NCBI RefSeq assembly: GCF_001224225.1
Contig: NZ_CUEE01000004.1
Coordinates: 1-64,000 of the forward strand
DNA: 64,000 nucleotides
Origin: Staphylococcus borealis
GTDB lineage: Bacteria > Bacillota > Bacilli > Staphylococcales > Staphylococcaceae
Reading direction: 5' to 3'
The position numbers and the translations under genes are program-made. Positions 34,954 to 44,561 of the stretch are shown piece after piece. The notes under the pieces are model-generated. The model was not told where the DNA came from. It saw nothing but the letters and a program-made list of their open reading frames with translations, and did no database searches. How positions within the stretch are numbered: the first letter of the stretch is position 1; the number at the start of each line of letters is the position of its first letter.

Positions 34954-36762
34954 TTAAGCTTTCATTAACTTTTCAAACGCATCTAATTTTTGCTCAAAAA
35001 CTTCACAAGCTTGCTCAATAGGTTCTGGAGATGTCATATCCACACCTGCATTTTTCAGAATTTCAATTGGGTAATTAGAACTTCCTTTTTTCAAGAATTC
35101 ATTAATATATCTATCTACAGCTGGTTTACCCTCAGTAAGAATTTGATGACTTAAACTTTGTGCGGCACTATAACCTGTTGCATATTGATATACATAATAG
35201 TTCATATAGAAGTGAGGAATACGTGACCATTCTTTGCTAATATTGTCATCTGTTTCAACAACATCACCAAAATATTGTTGATTCAATTTAGCATATTCCT
35301 CATTCATACGTGTTGCCGTCAATGGTTCACCCGCTTCTTCAATTTGATGAATTTTATGTTCAAATTCTGCAAACATTGTTTGACGGAATAAAGTCGCTCT
35401 GAATCTTTCAAGTTCTTGATTTAATAATAATAAACGACGTTCATCATCTAAATGTTTATCCATATAATCACTTAATAACGCTTCGTTACAAGTTGATGCA
35501 ACTTCAGCAACAAAGATTGAATAGTCACTAGAATTTGATGGTTGATATTTACGACTGAAATAACTATGTGCTGAATGACCAAACTCATGAATTAGTGTAT
35601 ATAAGTCAGAGACAGTATCTGACCAGTTTAATAGAATAAACGGATTAGTTAAGTGCGCACCAGATGAGTAACCACCTGAACGTTTACCTTTATTCTCATA
35701 TACATCTACCCAACGATTATTTAAACCTTCTTTAACAACATTAAGATATGTTTCACCCATTGGCTCTAACGCTTTAAGCATCCATTCTTTCGCTTCTTCA
35801 TAAGGCATTTCAAATTTAACGTCCTTAACCATTGGCGTATATAAATCGTACATTTTTAAGTCGTCAACGTCTAATAATTCTTTTCTTAATTTCGTATATC
35901 TGTGCAATAATGGTAAATATTTATGCACAGTTTTTACTAAATTATCATAAACTTCTTCTGGTATATGATTATTACTTAACGCACGCTCACGAGCTGTTTT
36001 ATAGTTATGTGTTCGAGCATTAAACACATTCTTCTTAACTTCGCCTGCTAAAGTTGATCCTAGAGTATTATTGTAAGCACCATATGCTTTATATAAATTA
36101 TTATATGCAGATTGACGTAATACTCGATCATCTGATTCTAAATATTTAATAAAAGTGCCTTGCGTTAATGGATGTTTCTCACCATTTTTATCGACCGCAT
36201 CTTCAAATTCTAGATCAGCATTACTGAACATACCATATACATTACTTGGTGTAGACAATGCATCTTGTGCTTCAGTTAATAATCTTTCTTGTTCTGCATC
36301 TAAAATGTGTGGTCGTTTTTCGTTAATCAATTTCAAGTCAAATTCATAACGTTTTAAATCATTATTCTCATTAATAAAAGATTGTAATTTATCTTCATCA
36401 ATTTGAAGTATTTCAGGTACTAAGAAACTCCATGCTGAACTTATTTTAATGATAAGTTGATGCGCACGTGATTCAAAACCAGTATATTTATCATTTGATG
36501 TGTCTTGGTCTTGTTTTAAATGTGCATAAACATATACTTTTTCAAGTTTAGTACTAATTTCATCTTCTAATGATAACGCATTATATAACGTTTCCGAGCT
36601 ATCACCTAAGTGTCCTTTAAATTGTTCTTCTTTACCTAGATAACCTTCAACCTCTTTTAATGCGGCTTCGAAAGCTTCATCACTCTCAAAAATTGTTGTT
36701 AAATCCCACGTATCATTTGGATATTTACGTTCTTGCTCTTCTCTTGTTAATTGTTGACTCAT
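34954..36762 (-). CDS. pepF: Oligoendopeptidase F
   Basis: An M3B zinc metallopeptidase of 602 residues that cleaves short peptides in the cytoplasm, plausibly those imported by the Opp systems encoded nearby. The zinc motif HEFGHSAH and the upstream GGYSSGAHLTNPFILLNW segment are intact, as is the C-terminal NYYVYQYATGYSAAQSL block. GGAGG lies before the ATG. rsaE lies about 100 bp downstream on the same strand with its own promoter. Confidence 0.95.
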   Translation of the reverse strand: MSQQLTREEQERKYPNDTWDLTTIFESDEAFEAALKEVEGYLGKEEQFKGHLGDSSETLYNALSLEDEISTKLEKVYVYAHLKQDQDTSNDKYTGFESRAHQLIIKISSAWSFLVPEILQIDEDKLQSFINENNDLKRYEFDLKLINEKRPHILDAEQERLLTEAQDALSTPSNVYGMFSNADLEFEDAVDKNGEKHPLTQGTFIKYLESDDRVLRQSAYNNLYKAYGAYNNTLGSTLAGEVKKNVFNARTHNYKTARERALSNNHIPEEVYDNLVKTVHKYLPLLHRYTKLRKELLDVDDLKMYDLYTPMVKDVKFEMPYEEAKEWMLKALEPMGETYLNVVKEGLNNRWVDVYENKGKRSGGYSSGAHLTNPFILLNWSDTVSDLYTLIHEFGHSAHSYFSRKYQPSNSSDYSIFVAEVASTCNEALLSDYMDKHLDDERRLLLLNQELERFRATLFRQTMFAEFEHKIHQIEEAGEPLTATRMNEEYAKLNQQYFGDVVETDDNISKEWSRIPHFYMNYYVYQYATGYSAAQSLSHQILTEGKPAVDRYINEFLKKGSSNYPIEILKNAGVDMTSPEPIEQACEVFEQKLDAFEKLMKA

Positions 36763-36826
36763 ATAGTAAACCTCCTATAATAACTAATGGTATAATTTTC
36801 TCATTATTCCCTTTGAATTGCACGTT

Positions 36827-37795
36827 TTAACTATATTTTCTGTAATGATTAATGAGTTCTGAGACAACATGATCCATAGAAATAGTGTTAAGGTACATCT
36901 GTCTAAATTTAAGAAAGTCTTTTAAACACTGATGCACATCACGTTCTTGTTGATTCAATAATTCCAATTGTAATTGCCACTGAACTGGATGATTCTCAAT
37001 GTAAAGTTGATAAGGGAATATGTATCCGAAGTTACGATAAACAGCTTCATCTGACAACCTTAATTGATACATTGCACTTAAAGAAGGCTCAAGGACAGAA
37101 TTTTGCCTTCTACATTGATTCAAGTAATGATGTATTTCAGATTTCGTTAACTTGAAAATGTGTTGATATGGTGGAGACATTATATTAATCTGATTCACTA
37201 ATTCATTGATTTCAATTACTGTTTGTTTTGCGATAAATTGTTTGCCACCAATATGCTGAATTTGACTATATAAAACAATGCGCTTGTTCTCATGATTCCA
37301 TACATATAAACACCTGTTAATTGGATGTATAAAATGTGCTTGAAATGAATTGAGATATAGCCTTCCTCTATGATATCGACAATCTTTAAGCAACCAAATG
37401 ACTTCCATATTCAGTTGTTTAAACCCCTTTGTTCGTTCTAAGATTTCTTCTATACTTATTCTAGAAAATTGAATTTCAATGACAAATTTTAAGTTGACTA
37501 GTATATCTGGGAATTGTTGTATCGTCGGGCAATAAGGCTCAATTTGAACGTGATAATGCTGTTGTGATAACATCTTCGCAATGAAGCACTTTACAAAGTA
37601 ATGTTGTTCCGATTCTTGCTTCGCACAATAACTTACGCTATCCACTTTATGCGCGAAATGCGGCATTTTCTTTGTGCCACGTTTTAGCAATAGTTGTGTT
37701 CTACAATGCGGACAAAAATAACTGTCTTGTTGCTTTGCACGATGCGCATATACTTGCTCGCCATGTTGATTTATAGCCATTAACATAAATTTCAC
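36827..37795 (-). CDS. coiA: Competence protein CoiA family
   Basis: A 322-residue CoiA-like protein. The N-terminus holds a zinc-finger-like FCPHCRTQLLLKRGTKKMPHFAH region. The central nuclease-like part (FPDILVNLKFVIEIQFS, then TKGFKQLNMEVIWLL) resembles restriction-endonuclease-fold enzymes. CoiA supports DNA transformation in streptococci; in staphylococci the role is inferred. It lies between mecA and pepF, as in other Bacillales. Confidence 0.88.
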   Translation of the reverse strand: MKFMLMAINQHGEQVYAHRAKQQDSYFCPHCRTQLLLKRGTKKMPHFAHKVDSVSYCAKQESEQHYFVKCFIAKMLSQQHYHVQIEPYCPTIQQFPDILVNLKFVIEIQFSRISIEEILERTKGFKQLNMEVIWLLKDCRYHRGRLYLNSFQAHFIHPINRCLYVWNHENKRIVLYSQIQHIGGKQFIAKQTVIEINELVNQINIMSPPYQHIFKLTKSEIHHYLNQCRRQNSVLEPSLSAMYQLRLSDEAVYRNFGYIFPYQLYIENHPVQWQLQLELLNQQERDVHQCLKDFLKFRQMYLNTISMDHVVSELINHYRKYS

Positions 37796-37843
37796 TCACC
37801 TCATAAGATTAAACGTTTGAGATGGTGATTTTACTTCTCAACA

Positions 37844-37880
37844 CAAAAAAAACCGAAGCAATATTCATTGCCTCGGTAAA
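37844..37880 (-). terminator. Terminator of mecA
   Basis: On the minus strand ACCGAGGCAAT and ATTGCTTCGGT pair with one mismatch, followed by eight T. Confidence 0.85.
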
Positions 37881-37889
37881 AACGTTTCA

Positions 37890-38609
37890 TTATTCAACCG
37901 TATCTGGGAAATAACGACGGACTTGTGCAGTAACGTTATGACTCATAATAATCTTAGCATAATCGTTTAAATACACTTCAGTTTTATCCGTTGGATATGC
38001 AAATTCTAACATTTGACTATAACTATCATTAATAGTCTCTTGACTCACTGTTTCATCAAAGTGAACAGCATAATAATATTTATTATCATTCATATATAAT
38101 AAATCTTCAAATTCATCAGTTGATAAATTATGATGATAAGCATAACTTATCACTTGTTCTAAATCATCGAATTTAACAATAACTGTTCTAATATTAGATC
38201 GTTGTTTCGTTTGCTTTTGTTCAGATTTATGCGCTTGTTTTTGTTGCGCTCTTTGTTCGAATAAGTTTTCAATACTGTCTTCATTTTCCAATGTATTTGC
38301 AAGTAATTCATTAACCTGTTCTTCAAATTGTTCATTCGCATCTTCATCTGACATATGCATGGCATCTTCATTTTTAGATTTAGAAATCGTAACTTCCACA
38401 CCTTTTTCGAAGGCATGTACTTGTATCCAAAGTGGACCTTCAACTACGAAGTCCTCTTCTTCATTGATTTCATCCATCATTGACCAGAAGAATTCTTCGC
38501 CTCTTTTACGGTTCGTCCATAAATCTTCACGACTAAATCCTCTAGCTTCAATATCACTATAAGTTATAAATAATTTGACTGTTGTGTCATCAACGCGTTC
38601 TATTCTCAT
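37890..38609 (-). CDS. mecA: Adaptor protein MecA (ClpCP adaptor)
   Basis: This is the ClpC adaptor MecA, not the methicillin-resistance gene. The 239 residues comprise an N-terminal substrate-binding domain (MRIERVDDTTVKLFITYSDI, about 1-85), a Glu/Gln/Lys-rich linker (about 85-150) and a C-terminal ClpC-binding domain (about 155-239, VIVKFDDLEQVISYA). Known roles are competence and stress-protein turnover. The gene is separated by a repeat-rich spacer from spxA. Confidence 0.94.
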   Translation of the reverse strand: MRIERVDDTTVKLFITYSDIEARGFSREDLWTNRKRGEEFFWSMMDEINEEEDFVVEGPLWIQVHAFEKGVEVTISKSKNEDAMHMSDEDANEQFEEQVNELLANTLENEDSIENLFEQRAQQKQAHKSEQKQTKQRSNIRTVIVKFDDLEQVISYAYHHNLSTDEFEDLLYMNDNKYYYAVHFDETVSQETINDSYSQMLEFAYPTDKTEVYLNDYAKIIMSHNVTAQVRRYFPDTVE

Positions 38610-38751
38610 ATCATCTCACTCCTTACAGTCGATGAATAGTAACCATATTGTATTAGAACGTGGTGGAAATTACAATTTATTTGTTTGATTAAATTTAACT
38701 ATTTTATAATCGTTATATATATTAACATATTCCCTTTTAAAGTTACAAAAA

Positions 38752-38880
38752 GGGAGTGGAACAGAATTCTTTTAAATTCGTCGTCCCACCCCCGCAAGGA
38801 TGTCTAGAACTGAGAAAAGCTTGATTCAAGCGCCTTCTCAGTTCAGTCAGCTACTGCGAAATTGCAAAATAGCTGCATTA
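38752..38880. repeat. GGGACAGAATTC-type repeat, copy 4, with extended three-hairpin element
   Basis: GGGAGTGGAACAGAATTC pairs with AAATTCGTCGTCCCACCCCC (38752-38793). It is followed by AACTGAGAA/TTCTCAGTT (38808-38816, 38835-38843) and CAGCTA/TAGCTG (38848-38853, 38870-38875). The same three-hairpin order occurs at 59717-59842. The rest of this 326-bp spacer is AT-rich without a recognisable gene. Confidence 0.75.
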
Positions 38881-38935
38881 TATTATTTATGCCTAGCCTC
38901 TTCATAATATTATAATCTTCAATTAAATTTTAGAA

Positions 38936-39331
38936 TTAATCTACAAGACGTTGCGCTTCTTGTAATTGGAAAGTACGAACCTTTCTAGGTAAGAAACGTC
39001 TAATTTCATCTTCGTTATAACCAACTTGTAAACGTTTTTCATCTAAAATAATTGGACGACGTAAAAGTCCAGGATTATCTTGGATGATTGCATAAAGATC
39101 TTGTAATGGTAAAGAATCAATATCAACGTTTAATTTTTGATATGTTTTAGAACGAGTAGAAATAATTTCGTCAGTTCCGTCTTCAGTCATTTTTAAAATT
39201 TGTTTGATTTCATCAATTGTTAAATGTTCAGAAAAAATGTTACGCTCCGTATATGGAATGTCATGTTCTTGTAACCATGCTTTCGCTTTACGGCAAGATG
39301 TGCAACTTGGTGAAGTAAATAATGTTACCAT
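38936..39331 (-). CDS. spxA: Transcriptional regulator Spx
   Basis: Spx is the thiol-stress regulator that binds the RNA polymerase alpha C-terminal domain and is degraded by ClpXP through SpxH. The ATG at 39331 gives the standard 131 residues. The redox switch CTSC is at Cys10 and Cys13, and the RPI motif ([20 protein letters not shown]) is present. The C-terminal LQEAQRLVD lies in the ClpXP recognition region. The ArsC-like fold is complete. Confidence 0.97.
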   Translation of the reverse strand: MVTLFTSPSCTSCRKAKAWLQEHDIPYTERNIFSEHLTIDEIKQILKMTEDGTDEIISTRSKTYQKLNVDIDSLPLQDLYAIIQDNPGLLRRPIILDEKRLQVGYNEDEIRRFLPRKVRTFQLQEAQRLVD

Positions 39332-39550
39332 ACATCTCACTCTCCTATTGAATGAATATTATTCATTATTTTTAAATTTATTGATTAAGAAATAATCGTT
39401 TATTTAGTCCTCTTAACCTTACAATGTAAGTATAACTATCTAACATTAAAATTAAATGAGAAAATCCTAATTTTTCTGAGAAATCTTAAATTTTCTAAAA
39501 ACCTAACTTTAAAGGCTTAGAATTAACGTATAACTACATACTAACATAAC

Positions 39551-39578
39551 TTACATTTTAAAGAAATACTGTTATAAT
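39551..39578 (+). promoter_or_regulatory. Promoter of trpS
   Basis: TTACAT (39551-39556) and TATAAT (39573-39578) are spaced by 16 bp with an extended TGT before the -10. I see no T-box features in the 280-bp spacer. Confidence 0.65.
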
Positions 39579-39610
39579 TTAAATAATATGAATTAAAACT
39601 AAGAAAGTAG

Positions 39611-40609
<999 letters not shown>

Positions 40610-40613
40610 TAAT

Positions 40614-40650
40614 AAAAAGTGAGATGACTTAACTCATCTCACTTTTTTAT
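40614..40650. terminator. Bidirectional terminator, trpS/opp4C
   Basis: AAAAAGTGAGATGA and TCATCTCACTTTTTT form a 14-bp perfect stem around CTTAAC. Confidence 0.9.
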
Positions 40651-40663
40651 TACCTATTTTTAG

Positions 40664-41575
40664 TTATTTTCTTCCTTTAGGGTTAAATGCATCTTTGAGT
40701 CCCTCACCAACAAAGTTAATGCTTAGTATTGTAAACATAATCATTAGTGCGGGGGGCATCCATATCCAGGGCTTAGAACTAATAATGTCGCCTTCTTGTG
40801 CATCACTTAACATGTTCCCCCATGAAGGAATGGATTTACTAATCCCAAATCCTAAAAAGCTCAAACCAGATTCTACTACAATCATTCCTGCAAATGTTAA
40901 AGTTGCTTGCACAATAACTACACTTAAAATATTAGGTAATAAATGCTTTAAAATAATTTTATGTGTGGGCGTACCAATCGATTTCGCTGCTAAGAAATAT
41001 TCATTTTCTTTCTCTTGCATGACTTTCCCACGTACTAACCTAGCAATACCTCCCCAACTAAGAACGATAATAACTGCTACTAAAATAATCGCTGAGCCGT
41101 ATGGATTTTTAATTTTATCACCAAGCGCAGCATTTAAAACGATTGCGAAAATTAAAAACGGAAAAAGCATTACAAATTCAGTGACACGCATTAATAGGGT
41201 ATCAAGTATGCCTCCAAAATAACCTGATATGACACCTATTGCTATCCCAATTATCAGCATACCAATCGTAGAAACTAATCCAATTGTCAACGACATTCTT
41301 CCCGCAAATAATAATCTACTGAAATTATCTCTACCTCCGGAGTCGGTTCCTAATATATTTTGAGAAGTCATGTCACCTTTGATATTTAATAAATCTTGCT
41401 GATTAATAGGCAACGGTGCTAATAATGGTGCAATAATTGATATAATGGCTACTAAAATTAAAAATACTAATGATGCCATAGCAATTTTATTCTTGGCAAA
41501 TTTGTGTAAGGCAATCTTTATAGGTGAAGATGCTTTTTTTACAGTTTTTAAGTGATTACGTCGTTTGGTCATCAT
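40664..41575 (-). CDS. opp4C: Oligopeptide/nickel ABC transporter permease Opp4C
   Basis: A 303-residue DppC/OppC-type inner-membrane permease with six spans and the EAA loop (VMQEKENEYFLAAKSIGTP, then HLLPNILSVVIV) that contacts the ATPases. It is the last gene of an A-D-F-B-C operon. Naming follows S. aureus, where opp3 and opp4 lie at this locus; Opp4's substrate is not established there. Confidence 0.9.
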   Translation of the reverse strand: MMTKRRNHLKTVKKASSPIKIALHKFAKNKIAMASLVFLILVAIISIIAPLLAPLPINQQDLLNIKGDMTSQNILGTDSGGRDNFSRLLFAGRMSLTIGLVSTIGMLIIGIAIGVISGYFGGILDTLLMRVTEFVMLFPFLIFAIVLNAALGDKIKNPYGSAIILVAVIIVLSWGGIARLVRGKVMQEKENEYFLAAKSIGTPTHKIILKHLLPNILSVVIVQATLTFAGMIVVESGLSFLGFGISKSIPSWGNMLSDAQEGDIISSKPWIWMPPALMIMFTILSINFVGEGLKDAFNPKGRK

Positions 41576-41596
41576 TTACCTTTACCTCTTCTCATT

Positions 41597-42559
41597 TTAA
41601 TTACTACGAATTCTAGGATCGACAAAATTATAAGTTATATCAGATATAAGATTTCCAAATAACCCCAAAAATGAAAAGAATAACGTTAACGCCATCATTA
41701 ATGGATAATCTTGCCCAGTTACTGATTCTAAAAACAATTTACCAATACCATTAAAAGAAAAAATTGTTTCAGTAATAACCGCACCGCCTAAGATACTTAC
41801 AATATCAGCTCCTAAAAACGTAATGATTGGAATTAATGAGTTACGTAAAATATGTTTATTATAAATTTTATTCATTGATAAACCTTTTGCTTTAGCAGTT
41901 AAAACATAGTCTTTATTAGCATTATCAATAATATCGTTTCTTAAATACTGAATATAACCGGCAGTTGATAATAATCCCAACGTTAAAGCAGGTAAAATCG
42001 TATGATAGAGCTTACTCAAATAGTATGCAAAACTTCCTTCTTGAAGATTAATATTGACTGACCCTTGAAAAGGAAATATCGGGAATTGAAATGCAAATAG
42101 ATAAATTGCAAATACACCCGCAATAAATGAAGGAATAGCCAACATAACGTAGTTAAAAACTTGAATAGTATAGTCTCCTATTGAATATGCATATCTTCCT
42201 GAAACAATTCCTAGAATAAACGATAATATATATGTAATTATTAGAGATACAACACCAAGCAATATTGTATTAGGCAAGCGTTCGATAATTAAATCAAATA
42301 CTGGTCGCTTATATTTAATAGATTCTCCTAAATGACCATGTGCTACATTTCCAATCCATCTGACATATTGCGTTGGTATAGAATCATTGAGACCTAGTTT
42401 TTCTCTTTGAGCGGCAATTGCCTCTTGCTTAACATGAGGGTTGTATTGTCCACTAAAAGGATCACCTGGTTGAATTATTGCTAAGCTAAATACCACGATT
42501 GATATCAAAAACAATAATGGTATCATTAAAAGAAATCGTTTTAAGATGAGTTTTATCAT
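41597..42559 (-). CDS. opp4B: Oligopeptide/nickel ABC transporter permease Opp4B
   Basis: A 320-residue OppB/DppB-type permease: an N-terminal span, a large extracytoplasmic loop with REKLGLNDSIPTQYVRW, and the EAA loop region (VLTAKAKGLSMNKIYNKHILRNSLIPI). It overlaps opp4F by 4 bp and precedes opp4C by 21 bp. Confidence 0.9.
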   Translation of the reverse strand: MIKLILKRFLLMIPLLFLISIVVFSLAIIQPGDPFSGQYNPHVKQEAIAAQREKLGLNDSIPTQYVRWIGNVAHGHLGESIKYKRPVFDLIIERLPNTILLGVVSLIITYILSFILGIVSGRYAYSIGDYTIQVFNYVMLAIPSFIAGVFAIYLFAFQFPIFPFQGSVNINLQEGSFAYYLSKLYHTILPALTLGLLSTAGYIQYLRNDIIDNANKDYVLTAKAKGLSMNKIYNKHILRNSLIPIITFLGADIVSILGGAVITETIFSFNGIGKLFLESVTGQDYPLMMALTLFFSFLGLFGNLISDITYNFVDPRIRSN

Positions 42560-43530
42560 TTAGCATTCACCCTTTCAGTAAAGAAGCAAGCAACATGATG
42601 TTGTGATTTTATTTCTTCTAGCTTCGGTCTTTGCTCGCGACATTTATCTTGTGCAATCGGACATCTAGTGTGGAATGGGCATCCTTTAGGTGGATTACTT
42701 GGAGATGGTAATTCTCCCTTCAAAATAATTCTATTTCCCTTAGCCTGATTAAATTGGGGTATAGACGAAATTAAAGCCTTAGTATAAGGGTGTTGTGGAT
42801 TTCTATATAACTCAGTGCTATCTGCGATTTCCACCATATGTCCTAAGTACATAACACCTATCACATCACTAATATGTTTCACTACACTCAAATCATGAGC
42901 TATAAATAAATAGCTTAAATTAAATTCTTTTTGTAGATCTTTCATAAGATTTAATACTTGAGACTGAACAGATACATCTAAAGCACTCACAGGTTCATCA
43001 GCCACAATAAGTTTTGGTCTAATTGCTAACGCTCTAGCTATACCTATTCTCTGTCTTTGTCCCCCTGAAAATTGGTGCGCATATTTGTAATACGTATCCT
43101 CACTCATCCCTACGCAGTTTAATAAATACATTACTTCATCTTTAAGTTTCTTTTTATCAACTACATGATAATTTTGTAACGGTTCGCCTATGATATCTCC
43201 AACCATTTGCATTGGATTTAACGAAGCATAGGGGTCTTGAAATATCATTTGAAAATTTTTACGCGCTTCTCGTAATTTTTTTCCATTTAATTGCGTAATA
43301 TCAACATCATTAATTTTAATTTCACCCGATGTTATATTTTCTAATCGAACGATAGATTTTCCAAGTGTTGACTTACCACATCCTGATTCTCCTACTAAAC
43401 CAAATGTTTGTCCTTTTTTAATTGTAAAAGAAATATCATCTACTGCTTTAACGTATTGCGTTGGTTTAAAAAGGCCTGATTTAATAGGATAATATGTTTT
43501 TAAATTCTGTATTTCTAAGATGTTATCCAT
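42556..43530 (-). CDS. opp4F: Oligopeptide/nickel ABC transporter ATPase Opp4F
   Basis: A 324-residue ATPase: Walker A GESGCGKST, Q-loop FQDPYASLNP, signature FSGGQRQRIGIARAL, Walker B KLIVADEP and the H-loop. The C-terminus has the oligopeptide-transporter Cys motif (CPFHTRCPIAQDKCREQRP), which in relatives binds an Fe-S cluster or metal. It follows opp4D by 13 bp. Confidence 0.92.
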   Translation of the reverse strand: MDNILEIQNLKTYYPIKSGLFKPTQYVKAVDDISFTIKKGQTFGLVGESGCGKSTLGKSIVRLENITSGEIKINDVDITQLNGKKLREARKNFQMIFQDPYASLNPMQMVGDIIGEPLQNYHVVDKKKLKDEVMYLLNCVGMSEDTYYKYAHQFSGGQRQRIGIARALAIRPKLIVADEPVSALDVSVQSQVLNLMKDLQKEFNLSYLFIAHDLSVVKHISDVIGVMYLGHMVEIADSTELYRNPQHPYTKALISSIPQFNQAKGNRIILKGELPSPSNPPKGCPFHTRCPIAQDKCREQRPKLEEIKSQHHVACFFTERVNAK

Positions 43531-43543
43531 TTTTTCTTCCCCT

Positions 43544-44515
43544 CTATTGGTCTAATAGATGACAGCGTACTTGACTACCGTCCCTACTCATAAGTTTTGG
43601 TTCTCGTTGTTTACATAATTCCATTCTGACTTCGCATCTATTCGCAAAACGACATTGATTTTTATTAAACTCAGTTATACTGGGTACCATGCCATCAATC
43701 ACTTCTAAATACTCCACACTTTCATTTAACTTTGGAATTGTACGAAGTAATTTCTTAGTATATGGGTGTTTAGGATGATTTAAAATTTGATGTAATTCCC
43801 CAAATTCAACAATTTGTCCAGCATACATGACGATGACTTTATCACAAAATTCCGATACGACACTTAAATCATGCGTAACCAGAATAATTGACATGTTATT
43901 TTCTTGCTGTAATTTTTTTAGTAATTCAAGAATTTGTGCTTGTATCGTTACATCTAACGCTGTAGTCGGTTCGTCAGCAATTAATAATTTTGGGTTACAA
44001 GAAATTGCAATCGCAATCATCACTCTTTGTCGCATTCCACCGGATAATTGATGCGGATAGCTATTTAGTACTTCTTCCACTCGAGCTATCCCTACTTGCT
44101 GTAACAATTCTTTAGCCAACACATATGCTTCTTTTTTCGTTTTATGTAAATGTAAAATAATAGGTTCTATTAATTGATTTTTGATTTTAAATACAGGATT
44201 CAGTGCCGTCATAGGCTCTTGAAACACCATACCGATATCTTTCCCTCTAATTTTTCGGTATTCACTTTCACTAGCATTTTGTAGCGCTTTATCGTCGAAT
44301 ATAATTTTACCGTGTGTGATTTTAGATATTTTTTCTGGTAAGAGTTTTACAATTGACTTATTTAAGATTGATTTGCCACATCCAGATTCTCCAACAATTC
44401 CAAGTGTTTCATTACTTTTTAATTTAAAAGAAATTTGATCAATTGTAGGGTACCAGTTGTTGTTGATATTAATAGATGTTTCTAATTCATTTATTTCTAA
44501 TAAATAGTTATCCAT
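43544..44515 (-). CDS. opp4D: Oligopeptide/nickel ABC transporter ATPase Opp4D
   Basis: A 323-residue ATPase with Walker A GESGCGKSI, signature LSGGMRQRVMIAIAI, Walker B KLLIADEP and the C-terminal Cys motif (NQCRFANRCEVRMELC). I take the ATG at 44515, since TTGGAG lies upstream of it and inside the longer frame. A 9-bp hairpin separates it from opp4A. Confidence 0.92.
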   Translation of the reverse strand: MDNYLLEINELETSININNNWYPTIDQISFKLKSNETLGIVGESGCGKSILNKSIVKLLPEKISKITHGKIIFDDKALQNASESEYRKIRGKDIGMVFQEPMTALNPVFKIKNQLIEPIILHLHKTKKEAYVLAKELLQQVGIARVEEVLNSYPHQLSGGMRQRVMIAIAISCNPKLLIADEPTTALDVTIQAQILELLKKLQQENNMSIILVTHDLSVVSEFCDKVIVMYAGQIVEFGELHQILNHPKHPYTKKLLRTIPKLNESVEYLEVIDGMVPSITEFNKNQCRFANRCEVRMELCKQREPKLMSRDGSQVRCHLLDQ

Positions 44516-44531
44516 AATTTGCTCCAATCAA

Positions 44532-44557
44532 TAAACCTCGACTAAAGTCGAGGTTCA
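44532..44557 (-). terminator. Intra-operon hairpin between opp4A and opp4D
   Basis: AACCTCGACT and AGTCGAGGTT form a near-perfect palindromic stem, followed on the minus strand by TTATTGATT rather than a long T tract. It is more likely a partial attenuator or RNA-processing barrier than a full terminator. Confidence 0.6.
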
Positions 44558-44561
44558 TCTT

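Noticed and set aside
38159-38443. Minus-strand frame of 94 codons inside mecA
   Set aside because: It is a different frame of the low-complexity linker region of MecA, with no start signal of its own.
37890-38609. Methicillin-resistance gene mecA (PBP2a)
   Set aside because: The product is the 239-residue ClpC adaptor MecA, which only shares the name. No penicillin-binding domain is present.
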